Source: Oceanospirillaceae bacterium (GTDB lineage Bacteria > Pseudomonadota > Gammaproteobacteria > Pseudomonadales > Balneatricaceae). From it: a stretch of 9,167 nucleotides of DNA. The notes below the pieces were generated by a model. It was not told the DNA's origin. It searched no databases and saw only the letters and a program-made list of their open reading frames with translations. The stretch is from assembly GCA_023954795.1 (NCBI GenBank), contig JAGSHA010000108.1:1-9167 (forward strand), read 5' to 3'. Positions 6,634-9,167 of this stretch are shown piece after piece. Each line of letters begins with the position of its first letter. Positions within the stretch are counted from its first letter, which is position 1. Position numbers and translations under genes: made by a program.

Positions 6634-9167
6634 TAGTACTGACTGTGTTCGATCATCCGCTGCAAACGCCATAGTGCATCCCACGTCTGACGAATATTAT
6701 CCTGCTTGATTGCCCGGTTCAGTTCGATCCCCACCATCTCCAGCTCGGGCAGTTCATACAATCCGGCCAGCCCCAGCAGCTGATGCGAGTGATGACGCAT
6801 TTTCTCGGAGCTACGGTCTTCAAAGCCTGCAAATAATCCGGTGAGCTGATCCAGAAGCTCCTGATGCAGGAGGTCTTTACTGATCTGATAGTCTTCGAGC
6901 ATCTGAGCACTTGAGCTGGTTTCCGAAGGCGTGCGGGTCGTCAGTGCGGTTTTTTGTGTCAGCGCGTTGATCGCGGTTTTCACTTCCTGATCGTTAATGG
7001 GTTTCAGCAATACGGTGTTGGCGCCAGCATGGATCAAACGCTGATGTTCGCTGGCGATGACATTCGCAGTGAGGGCGATAATCGGGATCTCTTTATTACG
7101 TTGGCGAATCGCGGCGGTCGCCTGAATACCGTCCACTTTTGGCATATGAACATCCATCAAAATAAGATCGAATGTGTCTTTTTGCTCATGTTTGATAGCG
7201 TCCTCGCCGTTGGTGCTGGTGACGACTTCAGCGCCAGCCTGTTCCAGAATACGGGTGATCAACAGACGGTTAAAGTCGTTATCTTCAGCGATCAGTATCC
7301 GCAGCGGCAGCTCCACCTCTTTTTCGCTGTATTCATTCTCTGGCGCGTCAAACCGGTCCGGCATAACCGCACTGAGCAGGTTGCCGGTCCGCGTGGGTTT
7401 ACGCAGTACGGTGATATTTTCCGGCAGGGCCAGTTCAGGCGGTTCGCACGCCAGCAAGATCAGCGGGCCCTGATACTGTGCACAGACGATACGCAGTTCT
7501 TCGGCAAAGGTGCTGGAACGGGTTGCATTGGGTTCCAGTCCCCAGACGATAGTACTGATCTCTTGTTCCGACTGGCGGCGTAACATCTCTTCGCAGGTCG
7601 TGACGGATATTGGTTTCGGTGCCAAATGGCTAAGTTGGTTTTTCAGGTTGCGACGGTTGAGCGGATGCTGGTCGAAAATCAGTACGTGTCCACCGTGATA
7701 GGTTGTAGGTATTACCTGAGATTCCGGGCAGTACATCGGAATGTACACGCTGACGGTGGTACCGCTGTTTTCTTCGCTGTTCAGTTCAATGCTGCCACCC
7801 ATCAGCTCGGATAGCAGCCGGGCGATGACCAACCCCAAACCTGAACCGCCAAACTTGCGGGTGATGGAGTTGTCCGCCTGAGTAAAGGCCTGAAATAGAT
7901 TCCGGATACGGTTTTTCGGAATCCCAACGCCGGTGTCTTCTACCTCAAACAGCAAGGTTGAACTGTCTTCGCTCTGTTTTTCCTGATAAACCCGGATCAC
8001 GACGTGGCCGTGGTCGGTGAATTTAATGGCGTTGCTGACCAGATTGGTCAGAATCTGGCGCAAACGCATCGGGTCGCCGTGCAGATCTGCCGGGATATCC
8101 GGCGCGACCAACGGGATCAGCTCGAGCCCTTTGGCATGGGCTGCAGGGGCCTGCATTTCGACAATATCGCTGACCAGTGAATCGACGTTCAGTGAGAGTT
8201 TCTCCAGCTTAATGGCGTTGGACTGCAGCTTGGAGAAATCCAGAATGTCATCAATGATCGATAACAGCAGGGAAGATGTCTGGTTGATGATCCGGGTGTA
8301 CTCTTTTTGCTCCGGGCGAAGATCAGTTTTATCCAGCAGACGGGAGAAACCCAGCACGGACGTGAGCGGAGTCCGCAGCTCGTGACTCATGCGTGCGAGG
8401 AAATCGTCCTTGGTGCGGTTTGCGCCATCGGCTTTCTTACGGGCCGCACTCAGCGCCAGGTTCTGTCGTTCCAGATGCACCAGCGTTGAACGCAGGCGAG
8501 TGGTTGCCCGATTCACCTGACTTTCCAGTGTCTGGTTGGATTCCTGTACCCGCTGCGCCAGACGGTTAATACCACGTGACAGTGTTTTAAGTTCACCCGT
8601 TGCCTCGTGGGGCGAGCGTACATCCAGCTGCCCCTTCTCAAGCTGTTCGACCACCTCGGTGATACGCAAGATGGGTGTGGTGATGCGGCGGCCAAAACGG
8701 ATGGCGATAAATAGCGTGAAAAACAGACCCACGAGCGCAATTGATATCCCCTTCAGGATGATCTCTTGCTGGCGGTGTTGAGTGTGAACCCTCGATAAAA
8801 TAACCGCGACCCAACCGATCTGTGGGGGCCGTGCTTCGACCCCGGTTGAATCGGTAAATTCCGGGGAGTCCAATACGTCGATACCGGTCGCCGTCACGGG
8901 TTGTAGAAAGAAGATATATTTGTCGGTGAAATGTGGATAATTCAGGTCCTGCCGGATATCCGAGCCGTACTGGTCCGAGCGCAAGACCACGTTAAAGTCG
9001 CTGTTGAGGAAGACGATATCCGCAACATCAATATCTTTATTCGGGTGGCGGATCAGGCTGGCCAGCATCTCTTTGTTATCTGTGATCAAGCCAAATTCAG
9101 CCGCAGATGCCATCAGGTGAGACATGCTTTCCCCACGTTCACGCAGGGAGTTTTCGGTGTCCTGCAA
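6633..9167 (-). CDS. barA: BarA/GacS-type tripartite hybrid histidine kinase, N-terminus cut by window edge
   Basis: 844 residues are visible, numbered from the edge; the frame starts at the last base, so the true start lies outside. By comparison with BarA/GacS (about 920 residues) only the first transmembrane helix and a short tail are missing. Order: periplasmic sensor (about 1-136), second transmembrane helix (about 138-157), HAMP (about 156-210), coiled coil, HisKA with His262 in SHELRTPL, HATPase (N box QILTNLVSNAIKFT 371-384; DTGVGIP 411-417; GGSGLGL 440-446), a degenerate receiver (about 493-605), a true receiver (about 622-737; Glu628/Asp629, phospho-Asp672 in LMDVHMP, Thr700, Lys722) and HPt (about 755-844, His795 in HQLLG). 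Known role: phosphorelay His-Asp-His to the response regulator UvrY/GacA, which drives CsrA-sequestering small RNAs. The stop overlaps the end of the shared hairpin. Family is very sure; barA versus gacS naming is by architecture only. Confidence 0.92.
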   Translation of the reverse strand: MQDTENSLRERGESMSHLMASAAEFGLITDNKEMLASLIRHPNKDIDVADIVFLNSDFNVVLRSDQYGSDIRQDLNYPHFTDKYIFFLQPVTATGIDVLDSPEFTDSTGVEARPPQIGWVAVILSRVHTQHRQQEIILKGISIALVGLFFTLFIAIRFGRRITTPILRITEVVEQLEKGQLDVRSPHEATGELKTLSRGINRLAQRVQESNQTLESQVNRATTRLRSTLVHLERQNLALSAARKKADGANRTKDDFLARMSHELRTPLTSVLGFSRLLDKTDLRPEQKEYTRIINQTSSLLLSIIDDILDFSKLQSNAIKLEKLSLNVDSLVSDIVEMQAPAAHAKGLELIPLVAPDIPADLHGDPMRLRQILTNLVSNAIKFTDHGHVVIRVYQEKQSEDSSTLLFEVEDTGVGIPKNRIRNLFQAFTQADNSITRKFGGSGLGLVIARLLSELMGGSIELNSEENSGTTVSVYIPMYCPESQVIPTTYHGGHVLIFDQHPLNRRNLKNQLSHLAPKPISVTTCEEMLRRQSEQEISTIVWGLEPNATRSSTFAEELRIVCAQYQGPLILLACEPPELALPENITVLRKPTRTGNLLSAVMPDRFDAPENEYSEKEVELPLRILIAEDNDFNRLLITRILEQAGAEVVTSTNGEDAIKHEQKDTFDLILMDVHMPKVDGIQATAAIRQRNKEIPIIALTANVIASEHQRLIHAGANTVLLKPINDQEVKTAINALTQKTALTTRTPSETSSSAQMLEDYQISKDLLHQELLDQLTGLFAGFEDRSSEKMRHHSHQLLGLAGLYELPELEMVGIELNRAIKQDNIRQTWDALWRLQRMIEHSQY

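Noticed and set aside
6954..7583. 209-residue open frame on the plus strand inside the kinase gene
   Set aside because: It is antisense to the conserved receiver region, has no ribosome site or recognisable domain, and is best explained as a shadow of the real gene.
9165..9167. TTG at the window edge as the start of the kinase
   Set aside because: The first transmembrane helix of BarA/GacS is missing, so the frame simply runs off the window.

Overview
The window looks like chromosomal DNA of a gammaproteobacterium. The gene families (a bacterial alpha-2-macroglobulin paired with pbpC, a BarA/GacS-type tripartite kinase, a DUF2489 protein), the moderate GC content and the tight ATGA/TGATG gene junctions fit a marine Oceanospirillales- or Marinobacter-like lineage. 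That placement is inference from family resemblance only. The window holds seven genes, almost no non-coding DNA, and no RNA gene, insertion sequence, CRISPR array or prophage signature.

Layout. (1) 1-4976, plus strand: the C-terminal half of an alpha-2-macroglobulin-like protease trap with an intact CLEQ thioester motif, overlapping by 4 bp a complete penicillin-binding protein 1C gene. This is the well-known yfhM-pbpC pair, thought to combine capture of invading proteases in the periplasm with peptidoglycan repair. (2) 4986-5703, minus strand: a two-gene unit in which a HigA-like helix-turn-helix protein (first) overlaps by 14 bp a PaaI-like hotdog thioesterase (second). No HigB-type toxin is present. 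(3) 5704-5756: a 53-bp divergent intergenic region with two inverted repeats, one of them a perfect 13-bp palindrome, that may be the operator of the helix-turn-helix protein. (4) 5757-6610, plus strand: a DUF2489 membrane-anchored protein and a small single-pass membrane protein of unknown function, translationally coupled. (5) 6633-9167, minus strand: a hybrid histidine kinase of the BarA/GacS type (HAMP, HisKA, HATPase, degenerate receiver, true receiver, HPt), cut at its N-terminus by the window edge.

Both convergent junctions carry perfect palindromes that include or abut the stop codons of the genes on both strands: a 12-bp palindrome at 4977-4988 and a 13-bp-stem hairpin at 6604-6633. 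Most of the window is ordinary housekeeping/envelope content. The least explained parts are the toxin-less HigA-like/thioesterase unit with its divergent operator-like palindromes, and the uncharacterised DUF2489/small membrane protein pair.
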